A DNA stretch of 21,289 nucleotides, from assembly GCA_051453625.1 (NCBI GenBank), contig JBOZIK010000001.1, positions 277,162,518-277,183,806 of the forward strand, read 5' to 3'. Under the pieces are notes generated by a model. That model searched no databases and was not told the origin of the DNA. It saw only the letters and a list, made by a program, of their open reading frames with translations. The stretch is from Welwitschia mirabilis (taxonomy: Eukaryota > Gnetophyta > Gnetopsida > Welwitschiales). This document shows, one piece after another, positions 1-9,899 of this stretch. The position numbers and the translations under genes were made by a program. Each line of letters opens with the position of its first letter. Position 1 is the first letter of the stretch.

Positions 1-40
1 CAAGCTTCATCAATTATTATTCTTAACCCTATTAGGCCTA

Positions 41-465
41 CCTCTTGATATGGACACAAGTATGAGGTGTAACGAATGTAGCAAAGAAACTAGCTATGGT
101 TATAGATACAAAGTTTGACCTCGAAGGAGGAGAGATAGTAGGTAGTGGAGGATGAATAGGAGGTGGTAATAGAGTAGGAAGTTACGATGGAGATTTAGGT
201 GACGATAAAGCATGAGGAGGATGTTGAATGGATAGTTTTCATCAAGGCGTTATAAGCTGAGTAGTTCATCATCTAAATTCTCTGACTCCACATGGTACTA
301 CAGTGATGAAGAATGTTCCTTCCCCTCAATATGTTCCTTGTTTTCTTCTAATTCATATAGTTCTTTAGATCTACTTAAAGCATAACCTATATCAATTGTT
401 GATGAAGTTACCTCTTTCTCTTCTTCTTCTTTAGAATCTATCCAAGTGGAAGTTCCCCTAGTCTT
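41..465 (-). pseudogene. Decayed coding stretch, acidic then proline-rich, family not recognised
   Basis: On the minus strand the frame from 465 down to 301 is open for 55 codons. It runs 15 more codons past one TAG (300-298) to a TAA at 252-250. The peptide is rich in Glu, Lys and Ser, with a run of four Glu followed by KEVTSSTID and later ESENLDDELLSL, so it looks hydrophilic and coding-like. Below about 235 a different minus frame becomes Pro/Ser-rich (it contains LLPPPIHPPLPTISPPS) and reaches a TAG at 40-38 with one internal stop, which suggests a frameshift inside one former gene. There is no start codon at the head and no known domain. This part is less A+T-rich than its surroundings. 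It may be a gag-like or captured host fragment. The function is unknown, and it could still be chance open sequence. Confidence 0.35.
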
Positions 466-1541
466 CTAGCTAGGTGATAGCACCTCCTTCTCATTTAGCA
501 TATCTCTATGCTTCTTCTACATAAAAGACTTCTTTTAATTTTATTAATTATCTCAACAATAATATAAATACCTTTCTTAACAAAAAGTAAAGGTACTTGT
601 AGTTTTCAACTAGATTTGAATAAGGGTTTTTTTCAATTGATTATATTCAACTACATTACTAAAAATATCAATAATATTAATAATAAGGCTAATCAAACAA
701 GGATGATCCATAGATTACCCTTGTAAAAAAGAGTGATAACATATTTGCAAAGAACAAACCTAAAACCAATTTTTAATCTAGTAAGTAAAGAATACATCAC
801 AAATGTTTGCATTGGATTATAATAACTACAACTATCACCTATAAACAAAATATTATAGAATGCTATTAGAATAAAAACATATGGATTAGAGACTATATCC
901 TGTCATTATACATTTTCATGAAATGCCATCTTAACATTTCCAAAGATAACTATACTCCAACTATAACAAGACATTCTTGCAATCTTATTTGTGAATATTT
1001 CTTGAAACGAATGCATAAAAACTTGTATAATATTGGTATCATCAATGATAATGAGATTATATATAGCACTAGGAGATAAATAAAGTTGTGTACCTCTAGC
1101 CAAAGTCTAAAATATCCTATGGAGTTAGATATCTTATGAACATTAGCACAAAGCTCATGTACCATGGGATATGAAAGATTTTGTACTAACCAAATGATCT
1201 TTTACCAATCTAAATGATAAAAATTAGGAAGAATCTATTCTTTTCTCTACTTTAAAGACAAAAGTTCTCTATATAATGATAGAATTATGAATTTAAGAAT
1301 TGTATCTTCTTTGGATATCATCATGGTAAAACTAATGCTCATACTATGATGGCTATTATTTTTCTCATGCAACTTCCTTTTCCTTGGTGGAGCTCATAGT
1401 CTTTCTTCTCATCATATTTGATTAATACAAGGATAATAAACAAAAGCTTTAAAAGATACTACAAAAAATCCAAACATTCACACATATATGAAGGACTCCA
1501 TGTGTGTTTGCTTAGCATCTCATCTTTTTCCACATATAATA
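466..1541. other. Unassigned A+T-rich stretch
   Basis: No gene can be supported here. Two overlapping minus-strand open frames (906-1103 and 950-1165, 65 and 71 codons) both cover about 950-1100. The first reads like protein in places (TQLYLSPSAIYNL, then SFQEIFTNKIARMS), but I cannot place it in a family, and at this base composition frames of that size arise by chance. I see no LTR ends, terminal inverted repeats or RNA gene. Confidence 0.4.
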
Positions 1542-2637
1542 TGTTTATATCATGTAAAAATTGATGTTCAGACCAATTATATTAGACAATTATCTTAGGA
1601 GGAGACATTAAATTAAGTCTGTTATCATAAAATTATATCTTCTACCATTTTTAATATAATTTGTGAACTTATGAAGTTTCTTATGGTGATTTCAGGTAAG
1701 ATGTTGCATTCTGGATGACACAGTAAAAGTTGAAGATATTTTAGCCAAAAATGGCCATGCCCCGCTCTAGGTGACTGGCATTAATAATCATTGAGAGTAA
1801 AATACTACTAATGTTATGATCTAGAATCGTCTTAGGAAAGTAATTAATTTCTAGTAATGGGGTTAAATAGTTATCAAATTCTTAATTGTAAAATCTTAAA
1901 TTTGAAACCCCAATTAAGAATCTCTAACTCTATTACCTCAAATTTCCAAGCACCCTCATTTGTAATAACCTTTGATTGGTAAAATCAATGAATCCTTAGA
2001 GAATTGATCATCATATCTTTCTAAGCTTCCCCTTTGGAGGTAAGATAACTTTAAGGCTAGCTTGATGAGTCTGTATTAGCTTGGCTTTCTTTCTTTAATG
2101 TAATGTAATTCTTACTTTTTCATGAAATGAAAGTAGCTTTTAATAGTTGATTTTAAGTTTACAATTAATAATCCACTTTTCATGATTAAATGAAACTACA
2201 TAATTGTCAAGACTTTCATTTTCTAAGTGAATTTCTTTAGTTCACATCTTAGTTATAGTCATCTTGCTTAATTGTTATTGGACATTTTTATTCCTAGTTT
2301 CCATGATTGCATTAGGCTATAAAGGACCAAACTGATTAAGAGATTTACTACTATTTATGTGATGAATGAGATTATATTACCATCATCTAAGACATAATGA
2401 CTTAATAATGTAAATATTTATTTCATCAAAGTTCATTTCATCTCAATCTTAATTTTAGTTTATTTTAAATTCTTTATAATTTAGAGAAGTATATTTCATT
2501 GCTATTTAGTTTTATACCTTGATTTATCCCTATGGAAAGAATGATAATGAGACTCTACTACAATCTTTATATTGGTTTATAGATTTTTAAAAGATAGAAA
2601 TAAATAGCTTTTAACACTATTATTAGGAATAATGACA
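1542..2637 (+). repeat. Left LTR of element A
   Basis: The start is set at TGTTTATATCATG because this aligns with TGTGATAACATG at 8056 in the right copy. The proposed end, GACA at 2634-2637, is followed at once by TGGTAG, a place where a tRNA primer-binding site (usually starting TGG) would sit. The primer site itself is too decayed to name. Homology to the right copy is clear from about 1560 to 2442. The last 195 bp have no partner in the window because the right copy is cut by element B. The start is fairly secure and the 3' end is tentative. Confidence 0.65.
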
Positions 2638-2789
2638 TGGTAGCTTCATAGAAGGTATACAATACTTTTATTTTTTGCATTTTTAGTTTAATTTTTAAAT
2701 TTTTATACTTCTATTAATAGATCCTAGTCCACTTTTAGTAATATCTAAACTAGTCCTCTTTTTTAAGTTCTATCAAGTTTTTTCTCTAA

Positions 2790-3026
2790 TTTGAATATAA
2801 TTTCTATATCAAATCTTTTTGTGGTTGTAGGTCTAATGAATTTTCTATAGGTTTTGATCCAAGTAAGGATTTAAAAAGGTGGACATTGGAAACCAATAAG
2901 AACTCACCCTTTTATTTTTTTTTTATTTCTATAATTTACATTATAGCGGTTGGTTTTACTTTTCTATATTTTTTAGTCTTTACTGTTAAAATTTTTAAAA
3001 TAGACTTTTTTTATGGTTTTCTTTCT
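2790..3026 (+). pseudogene. Possible N-terminal gag remnant of element A
   Basis: A plus-strand frame of 79 codons is open between stops at 2787 and 3027. Its middle reads FSIGFDPSKDLKRWTLETN, followed by a T-rich, hydrophobic tail. Plant Tat-type gypsy gag proteins often begin with a phrase close to FDPEIERTLRR soon after the left LTR, and the position here (about 200 bp after the LTR) fits. The frame has no Met in the right place. A possible splice acceptor (ttgtggttgtag, ending at 2830) lies just before the phrase. The hydrophobic tail is probably only poly-T translated. The identification is inference from one short phrase and one position. Confidence 0.25.
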
Positions 3027-3444
3027 TAGGTCTTATTTTTCAAAGAGTTTTGAGGATCATTAAACTTAGAGGAAAGGGGTGAATGAGGTCTATCAAATAA
3101 AAACTCTCCAAAAAAGAAATTAAACTTTACGAAATTAACATGTTTTCTCATTCTCGGTACATCCACACATAGAAGGTAGCCTCCTCTTATACCTTTGAAT
3201 ATCTTTTAACAATAAAAAAGTGGTTTTGGAACATTACCAAACTCACACATAGCTAATATTATCCTTATATGATAGAACTCTCTTCCCCTTAGGGATTTAC
3301 AATAAGCCAAGGTAGAAATATGCTTACAAGAACTTACAAAAACACACCCATGTAAGGATTGTCTTATAATTTTGAAACCATAGCAAGGATCTTAAGAACG
3401 AAATTAAGAAGTGAAGTATAATAATTATTCAAAAATATAATAGT

Positions 3445-3544
3445 NNNNNNNNNNNNNNNNNNNNNNNNNNNNNNNNNNNNNNNNNNNNNNNNNNNNNNNN
3501 NNNNNNNNNNNNNNNNNNNNNNNNNNNNNNNNNNNNNNNNNNNN
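3445..3544. other. Assembly gap (100 N) with duplicated flanks
   Basis: The run is exactly 100 N. The 43 bases before it (3402-3444) are repeated after it (3545-3587) with a single A/G difference. A 100 N run is a common placeholder for a gap of unknown size. The repeated flank indicates overlapping contig ends, perhaps the two alleles, rather than a real duplication. Confidence 0.85.
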
Positions 3545-4160
3545 AATTAAGAAGTGAAGTATAATAATTATTCAAAAATATGATAGTCCTTACAGTTTAA
3601 GTACCAGTAGATAATAATAATAAAGAAATAATAAGCCTAAAAAGATGTTACTTAGCTAAATTCTTCCTTCTTGTTATCACCTTTAGGTGTTTTAAATCAA
3701 AGTGATGCGACTATAGTAAGAGGTAATGATTTAGTAATGTATTTATTAGATAGACCTTTTCAAAAAGATAGTTAAGATTCAAGTATAGTATCAATCACTT
3801 GAATGAATGACTCTTCTTTCTTCTCTCTTTGTATCCTTTATACTTTTAATGTCTTCCTTACCTTTATCTTAAATATATAGCCATTAGAAAACATTTAAAT
3901 GTTGTGCAATGAATAGAATGGCCATATTTTTGATCACTAAATGGCTATTCATTTTCATCAAATTTTCAAAATATGTTTCTTTGAAATAGTAGAATCCCTG
4001 TCAAGTAAACGTCTTCATCCTATAAGACATATTTGATCAAATTGCCTAGATTTTAATAAACCTTAAACTACTGCATTAATGATCCTTAGTGGTCATGAAT
4101 CCAATGTGTAAAACTTACATAAAAATATTTAACTTTATTGTCACCTTTAAATAGTTGAAG

Positions 4161-4340
4161 TAGTATAGATGTCTTTAAGTTTAGAGATGTCTTTCACCTA
4201 TATTAGCTCTTTAGTTCAGTATAGACATATTTGTCATTATGGACATCTTTTTCTATGATGAACTATAGTTTAATATAAACATTTTTGATATTGTAGATGT
4301 CTTTTTCATAAATGTTTTCACATATGCAGACATCTTCACT
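4161..4340 (+). repeat. Imperfect short tandem repeat, unit about 51-54 bp
   Basis: Units starting at 4161, 4212 and 4266 share the pattern tag-t-agta-taga-at-ttt, then a pyrimidine-rich stretch with gatgtctt or gacatctt. The 4212 and 4266 units are both 54 bp and align without gaps, at roughly two-thirds identity. A partial fourth unit (cagacatcttcac) follows at about 4327. The repeat lies inside element A. Many plant LTR elements carry short tandem repeats in non-coding interior regions. No function can be assigned. Confidence 0.5.
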
Positions 4341-5411
4341 CAATTATATCTATCCTTTATGAATTCTAAGCTGAAGATTCTGAGTACTTTGAACTTTGAG
4401 GTTTTGGCTAGATTAATCCTTTTTGCAATTTTGATGTTCTCTAATTTTACTTATCTATACATTAGACACATTACATTTGATAAGTGGAATAATCAAAAGT
4501 AATATTTTACTAACAAATTTATTATTTCATTATTTATGAATTATCTACTTTGTTATGAAATGGGAATTAATTTATGTAGTTCTAGTCATAATGTATGTAC
4601 TTTTGTAGATTGTTTTAGCTTAAATAGCCTACATCATTGGTAGACCCCATTAGTGACATGGTTTTTTTGCTTGAAACATCTTCAAATTTTTCATGATCCC
4701 TCTGTTGGACTCTTTTAAATAGTTGCGACTATCAAGATTCTCCTAAACTCTCATAGATTTGTGGAAATTTGAATGATGGATTTTATAGACCATCTTTTAG
4801 ACATTTACATAGACCTTATTTTGGAAGTTTAGTTTTTTATTAGAGCCATGAAAATATCTACAACTTTACTGATTACCATTAATATAGAAATCAACCCAAA
4901 AGAACTACAAGGAATTATCTTTAATCAAAAAAATTAGACATCACTTCACTTTTTATTCAACCCCCAATTGTACTTAGATTAGATCTACTATTACTAATAG
5001 ACCTATGGATCTATATACTCTAATACTTATTCTTCACTTTTTTATGAATATACTTCATATTTTCCATCATTTAGTTAATACCCATCATATTTTAGAACTT
5101 AACAACTCTCTTTATCTTTCTTGGAAAAAATTCTTTTAATATTTATAAATGCCCAAATGCAAATAAAGAAAAGGCTTAAGTAAAATATACAATAGTTAAA
5201 CTAGGTTATTAATTAAATATTTATTCCACTTAACTAATAAGAAGAGAGAGAGATTATTATATTCCTTGAAACTAGTTAGTGAAATATTCAAATAATTAAT
5301 GATAATAAAATTAATGTAAGCCAAATCATACCCTTTAGCAATGGAAAATAAACTAATCATAACCTTAAGAATGACAACATAATAGAGAAGGGGCAATCAT
5401 GTAAGGAAATT

Positions 5412-5723
5412 CAACCACTTAAGGAGAGTCAGACATTTAAGGATAAGCATTTTAGTAGCCTTTATGAGGAGTAGAACATTAAAGAAGAACCCTTACAAGA
5501 TCCATCTTATGTAAAAAATTTTCTTTCCTCTCAACAACTTCATAAGCTAGAAGTTTCCATTTCATCAGTATCTTTTAAGTAAGATGTAAACTTTAATGAA
5601 GAATACAAACCTTTCTCAGAATTAAAACTACTTTCTGATGATTCTTTTAATGAACAAACACTTTCTCTAGTGGTCTTTAAATTACCTGTATCTTTCACTC
5701 AAGATGATGTCTTGTATTATTAA
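5412..5723 (+). pseudogene. Coding-like remnant of unknown family inside element A
   Basis: The plus frame starting at 5412 runs 103 codons to a TAA at 5721-5723 and is interrupted by one TAG and one TAA. Its peptide has the balanced, hydrophilic composition of a real protein, with phrases such as KESQTFKDKHFSSLYEE, NFLSSQQLHKLEVSISSVSF and FSELKLLSDDSFNEQTLSLV. That is unusual in a window where most frames translate to Ile/Phe/Leu-rich noise. Beyond the stop the same frame continues as ESKKKKKKLKDKP across a poly(A) run. There is no start codon and I recognise no domain. It could be gag or accessory protein of element A, a captured host fragment, or another insertion. Confidence 0.4.
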
Positions 5724-5729
5724 GAAAGC

Positions 5730-5745
5730 AAAAAAAAAAAAAAAA
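5730..5745 (+). repeat. Poly(A) run, 16 A
   Basis: There are sixteen consecutive A residues directly after the coding-like frame that ends at 5721. It could encode a lysine run in the continuing frame or be the tail of a retroposed insertion. No target-site duplication was found to support the second reading. Confidence 0.6.
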
Positions 5746-6610
5746 GCTAAAGGATAAACCATTTCTAATCTTAAAATCATAAAATTCACCACTTGAATAA
5801 ATCTTATCTTTGGTTTCATAGACTTATGCATTAAAATTTACATGAATTCTCTCTTAATTTATCACAACTCATCTAATCATATCCATCATACTCCTAAGCC
5901 ACAAAAACTTCACGATCTTAATCTTTCATCTGTGTACCACTTAGAAAGCCCTTTCATTTAAACATTATCCATTTATTACATAATTTTAGATTATATTTTT
6001 CTTTTATATTAGATATAGGATGCCTAGGTGTTTCATAATAATATTAATGTCTGGCATCTCTTGTATAAGAATTTTCTAGCACTACCATTTTTATAATCAT
6101 TGTGTTAAACCATTTTACCTAGGTAATCAAAAAATTTCATCTACATCATAAAATAAGCCATCACCACCTTAAACATTATCATTCATCTCTTCCAACATAA
6201 CATTACCTTAGGAGACTTACATACCACCCATCTTGTCCATCTTATGAGACTTACTAATCCTAGGTAGTGTTCTTTTCACATAAATAATAATAAGAGATCT
6301 TTCATTTTATGGTTTTGGTTGGAATTAGGTGAATTATTAATTTTTAAATATAAGTCATCTCTATCTTTTATTTTTTTATTAAGGCTTATATTCATTTGAT
6401 GTCTCTAATTTGAAACTAAGAAAATAAAATATGGTTTTTTGAATTTTATGATGTGTCTTTCTTCAAAGAATTTATGGAGGTAAGATTATTTCTTAATAAA
6501 GATAATGAGTGAACAATACCTATTATGTGAGAAATAGAAGCAAAAGAAAAATTAAATATCTTCTATAAAAGGATATATTCATTTTAATTAATTTTATTAT
6601 GTTTATTTAA

Positions 6611-6646
6611 CTACATTATTGCTATGGAAACCCAGTAATAATGTAG
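6611..6646. repeat. Imperfect inverted repeat (hairpin), 13 bp arms
   Basis: The arms ctacattattgct (6611-6623) and agtaataatgtag (6634-6646) are complementary at 12 of 13 positions around a 10 base spacer, atggaaaccc. It lies in the interior of element A. It may be a decayed MITE-like palindrome or chance, and no target-site duplication was seen. Confidence 0.4.
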
Positions 6647-8055
6647 CTCTAATGATTCATTTATTGTACATACAACTACATAAATACTATAGATACTCAT
6701 TGGAAATGCAACACTAACTTCTTCATGTATAACATGTTCAACTTTATTTGAAGGAGGGGTTACAATATTAAATATTTATTATGATCAAATTCTTAAAGGA
6801 TGTTCCTTGTGATTATAAAAAGGTAAAAGATTGGAAATAACTCAAAATACAATTAGAGTTTTCTTATGAATTACTTGTTTTACATTTATTTCTTAAGATA
6901 TTTGTACTACTCTTGATTTTCATAAATTTACTTTATCAATGAATTACCTTATTTTGACTTAGATCCATACTTAAATAAATATTTTGTAGGCCATGTCTTT
7001 AGTTTCATAGTCTTGTTTATTCATAGCATGCATAGTGAAATGTTAATCATATTTTTATTCACTTCATTCAACTTAATTCACTCTATCGTATGACATACAT
7101 TCACCCTTTCGTATCTATGAGAAAGCATATGTTAAAGTAAATTAGTGTTTATTATAATGATATCTCTTCTTTTATGAGTTGTTCTAAGATTAAATTAGTC
7201 TAAAATTTTATTGATATTAATGATCTTTAGGCTTTAATTTTACTAAATTTTTATTTGTTTTGATCTTTCCTATCAGTTCACACCTCACCTATTATGTTTC
7301 TATAACCACTGCATATTTACCTATATATTGTTTTAAATACAAGAACATCTACCATATAAAAATAGTATCATTGCTAGTGCTTACCAGTGTTGCCATCTAT
7401 TTTTCTTTACTCATATTATGATTCTTTACATAGCTTCTTGTTTTGATTGACATTCATATTAGGTCATTGGCATGTTATGATCTTTTATTAAAAAAGACTA
7501 TAACTAGGTTTTGTTCATTCTTCATCACATTTAACACTTTCTTCATCATAATTATTTTTGTATTTTCTTCATCTCTATCTCTTTTCCCTATTTACTTTTT
7601 ATCTTCTAGTTTTCTCTCTTTCATCTATACTAGTCATTTGTGAAGTGTCATCACTTAGGAATTTTTTATAGAATTTCCTTTTACTTCATGCATCTTTTAG
7701 TATTTCCCTTTTTATTTATTTTACATTATAGTTTTATTTTGTATTATTTTGTATTATTTTTCATTTATCTTATTCTAGTTGCAATAGAATAACATTTAAT
7801 GAGAAATATTTCCTAAGGGTTTATTAACATGATATCAAAAATTATATTGAATTTTTTTATCTTCTAAAATTTGAATTCTAGATGGTAGTATAACATCCAT
7901 TTTTCAAAAAACAATTCTTGTTTTAATGTCTTTCTTTCAAAAATTGGTTAAAATTTTTAAAAGTTGTATCATTCTCATACTTGCATGTTTTTATTTAAAA
8001 GTTTTTCATATTAAATCATTCTATTTTAGGATTTTTTCTAAGAGTCTAGTAAAGG

Positions 8056-9086
8056 TGTGATAACATGCAAAAATTGACATTTGAAGCAAGTATATTAGGT
8101 CAATTTATCTTAGGAAAAGATATTAAATTTACTATTTTCTCATAAAATTATGTCTTTAACTATTTCTAATATAATATATAAACTTATGCATATTCCATAA
8201 TGATTTTAAATAAGATACTACATTCTAGATGACATATTGAAAGTTAAAAACATTTTAGTAGAAAATGCTAAGGTCATCGTTTAGGTTACTAGTTTTATCA
8301 GTTACTTGAAGTAGAATACTATGAATGTTACATTTTAGAGTCATCCTAGAAAAGCAACCAATTTTTAGTTATGGAGTCTAATAGTTATGATAGTAAACTA
8401 TGATAAAATACATAACCATAAAAGTGTCAAATTCTTAATTAAAAAAGCCTAAAGCAAAAACCATAATTGAGAAGGCCTAATCTATTTTTAACTATAAAAA
8501 GGGTTAATTACCCTTATTTTTAATAATATTTATCTAGTAAAACCATTATATCCTTAGAGTATTAATTATCATTTATTTCTAAGCTCCCCCTTTGCGAGTA
8601 AGCTACCTTAAAAGCTAGGTTAATGAATTTGTATTAGCTTGATTTTCTTTCTTTAATGTAACGTAATTCCTGTTTGTTCATAAAATAGAAGTAGTTTTTC
8701 ATCCTAAATTTTGAGTTGCAATTAACTTTATAATTTTAATGCTTGAATGAGACTACATAATTTTCAAGTACTTTTATTTTTTAAGTGAGTTTCTTTAGTT
8801 GACATATTGGTTATAGTCATTTTTCTTGATGGTTCTTGAACATCTTTATTAGTACTTTTCATGCATCCATTAGGCTATAAAGGACCAAAGTGACTAAGAA
8901 ATTTACCAGTACTCATATAGTAAATGAGATGATGTCACCATAATCCAAGCCATAGTGACTTAACAATCTAAAGCTTTTTTTAAAGAATTTATAATATATT
9001 ATTGAAGAATTTACTATTAGATGATCCAGGTTAAACCTTTAAAGTTATTTCATTTTCCTACCTTTACCATTAAATTTCATTTCATC
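8056..9086 (+). repeat. Right LTR of element A, 3' part displaced by element B
   Basis: It begins with TGTGATAACATG and aligns, with many small differences and indels, to 1542-2442. It carries the better-preserved copy of the landmarks: a TATA-like box at 8492 and the block aggctataaaggaccaaa at about 8872. The alignment ends exactly at ttcatttcatc (9076-9086, matching 2432-2442). The next base starts element B's LTR, so the missing part, equivalent to about 2443-2637, should lie beyond the window on the far side of B. Confidence 0.72.
8492..8501 (+). promoter_or_regulatory. TATA-like box in right LTR of element A
   Basis: The sequence ctataaaaag on the plus strand lies about 440 bp into the LTR, where the core promoter of a plant LTR is usually found. 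The matching position of the left LTR (near 1920-1935) no longer reads as a TATA box. It is likely inactive. Confidence 0.4.
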
Positions 9087-9621
9087 TGTGACATTCTAAA
9101 TTTCTACCCTAATTAAGAACCTTTTCTTTCCCCCTTCTTATGTCTCTTTATTCTTTAATATTATTAACTAACTGATATAGTAGAACCTAGGATCAAATTT
9201 TACTTATTTTCTTAGTTGTATTTTTATGTTCTAAGAATAATAAATCATATTTTTATCATATAATTACCTTTAACTAATTTCTAGATTATCTTGCTTTACA
9301 AATAATAGCAATGTTACATGGTTGTATCCTCTATTTCTTGCTAGTTTTTTTTTCACATAGTAAAATATTTTGTATGTAGTTTAACATATGTAAACTTGTT
9401 ATAAAACATATGTGAATAAGTTTGATAATAATACTTTACTAATATAATAGAAGGTTATAAATCCTATTAATAATATTTCAATTTGATATATGCCCATACT
9501 CTAGATGTGAGTTGGTTCTACTTTAGGTTGTAAACTACATAAACATGACTAGACTTAGCTCCGTATGCTTACACTTCAGCTTAATATACCTCTAATATAG
9601 GTGGTAGCTAGTATGTAATAT

Positions 9622-9643
9622 GGTCATGTGCTTACACATGACC
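9622..9643. repeat. Perfect 9 bp inverted repeat with 4 base loop
   Basis: The sequences ggtcatgtg (9622-9630) and cacatgacc (9635-9643) are perfect complements separated by ctta. It lies in the R-U5 part of element B's LTR. It may be a transcript hairpin of the retroelement RNA, and no function can be shown. Confidence 0.45.
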
Positions 9644-9875
9644 CTTACTTCTTTGAAACATCTTCTCATGATGAAACATGATCCATTGATGTTAAGGGAT
9701 CAAGATATTAATTTGGCGTAAGTTCATGCATAGGTAGGATAGGATAATAGTGATCAAATACACTTCTAAAATGGTATTATTAAAAAAAAATTGCAATGAA
9801 ACCCATTTTGGTAATGAAACCTAAGTGTAGGAATAATCATTATTAGGATTATCTTTATTTAATCTTATTTTATAA

Positions 9876-9899
9876 ATATATATATATATATATATATAA
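9876..9899. repeat. AT dinucleotide microsatellite
   Basis: There are about twelve consecutive AT units within the LTR of element B. It is likely to vary in length between individuals and to be prone to assembly error. Confidence 0.85.

Larger units (their letters stand above)
2638..8055 (+). other. Interior of element A, mostly unassigned
   Basis: This stretch lies between the two LTR copies. Apart from the gag-like frame near 2790, the repeat near 4161, the coding-like frame near 5412 and the hairpin near 6611, I see A+T-rich DNA without readable domains on either strand. The retroviral RT, RNase H and integrase motifs that are easy to find in element B are absent here. Frames at 5196-5396 (minus) and 7443-7643 (plus) are low-complexity hydrophobic translations and are not called as genes. 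Confidence 0.5.
1542..9086 (+). mobile_element. Element A: old LTR retrotransposon, plus strand, right LTR interrupted
   Basis: Two diverged direct repeats about 6.5 kb apart (1542-2442 and 8056-9086) bracket an interior of about 5.4 kb. Both copies keep long matching blocks, for example the shared aggctataaaggaccaaa at about 2314 and 8872, the block around ctttctttaatgtaa at about 2086 and 8645, and matching starts (TGTTTATATCATG against TGTGATAACATG). Plus orientation is supported by a TATA-like ctataaaaag at 8492-8501 in the right copy and by the gag-like frame just after the left copy. The left LTR has a tccctatgg block followed by gataatgagactctacta near its 3' end, which resembles the U5 end of plant Tat/Athila-type gypsy elements. 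That lineage call is inference. No RT, RNase H or integrase is readable, so it is either non-autonomous or decayed beyond recognition. Confidence 0.72.

Noticed and set aside
5196-5396. Minus-strand frame of 66 codons
   Set aside because: It is Ile/Leu/Asn-rich with no motif and no coding-like neighbour on that strand. Its size is expected by chance at this A+T content.
5730-5745. Poly(A) run as tail of a retroposed mRNA or SINE
   Set aside because: No flanking target duplication, no SINE promoter boxes and no recognisable source gene upstream. The frame also continues through it as a lysine run.
7443-7643. Plus-strand frame of 66 codons, very hydrophobic
   Set aside because: It is a pyrimidine-rich stretch that translates to Phe/Ser/Ile/Leu with no motif. 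It looks like a membrane protein only because of base composition.
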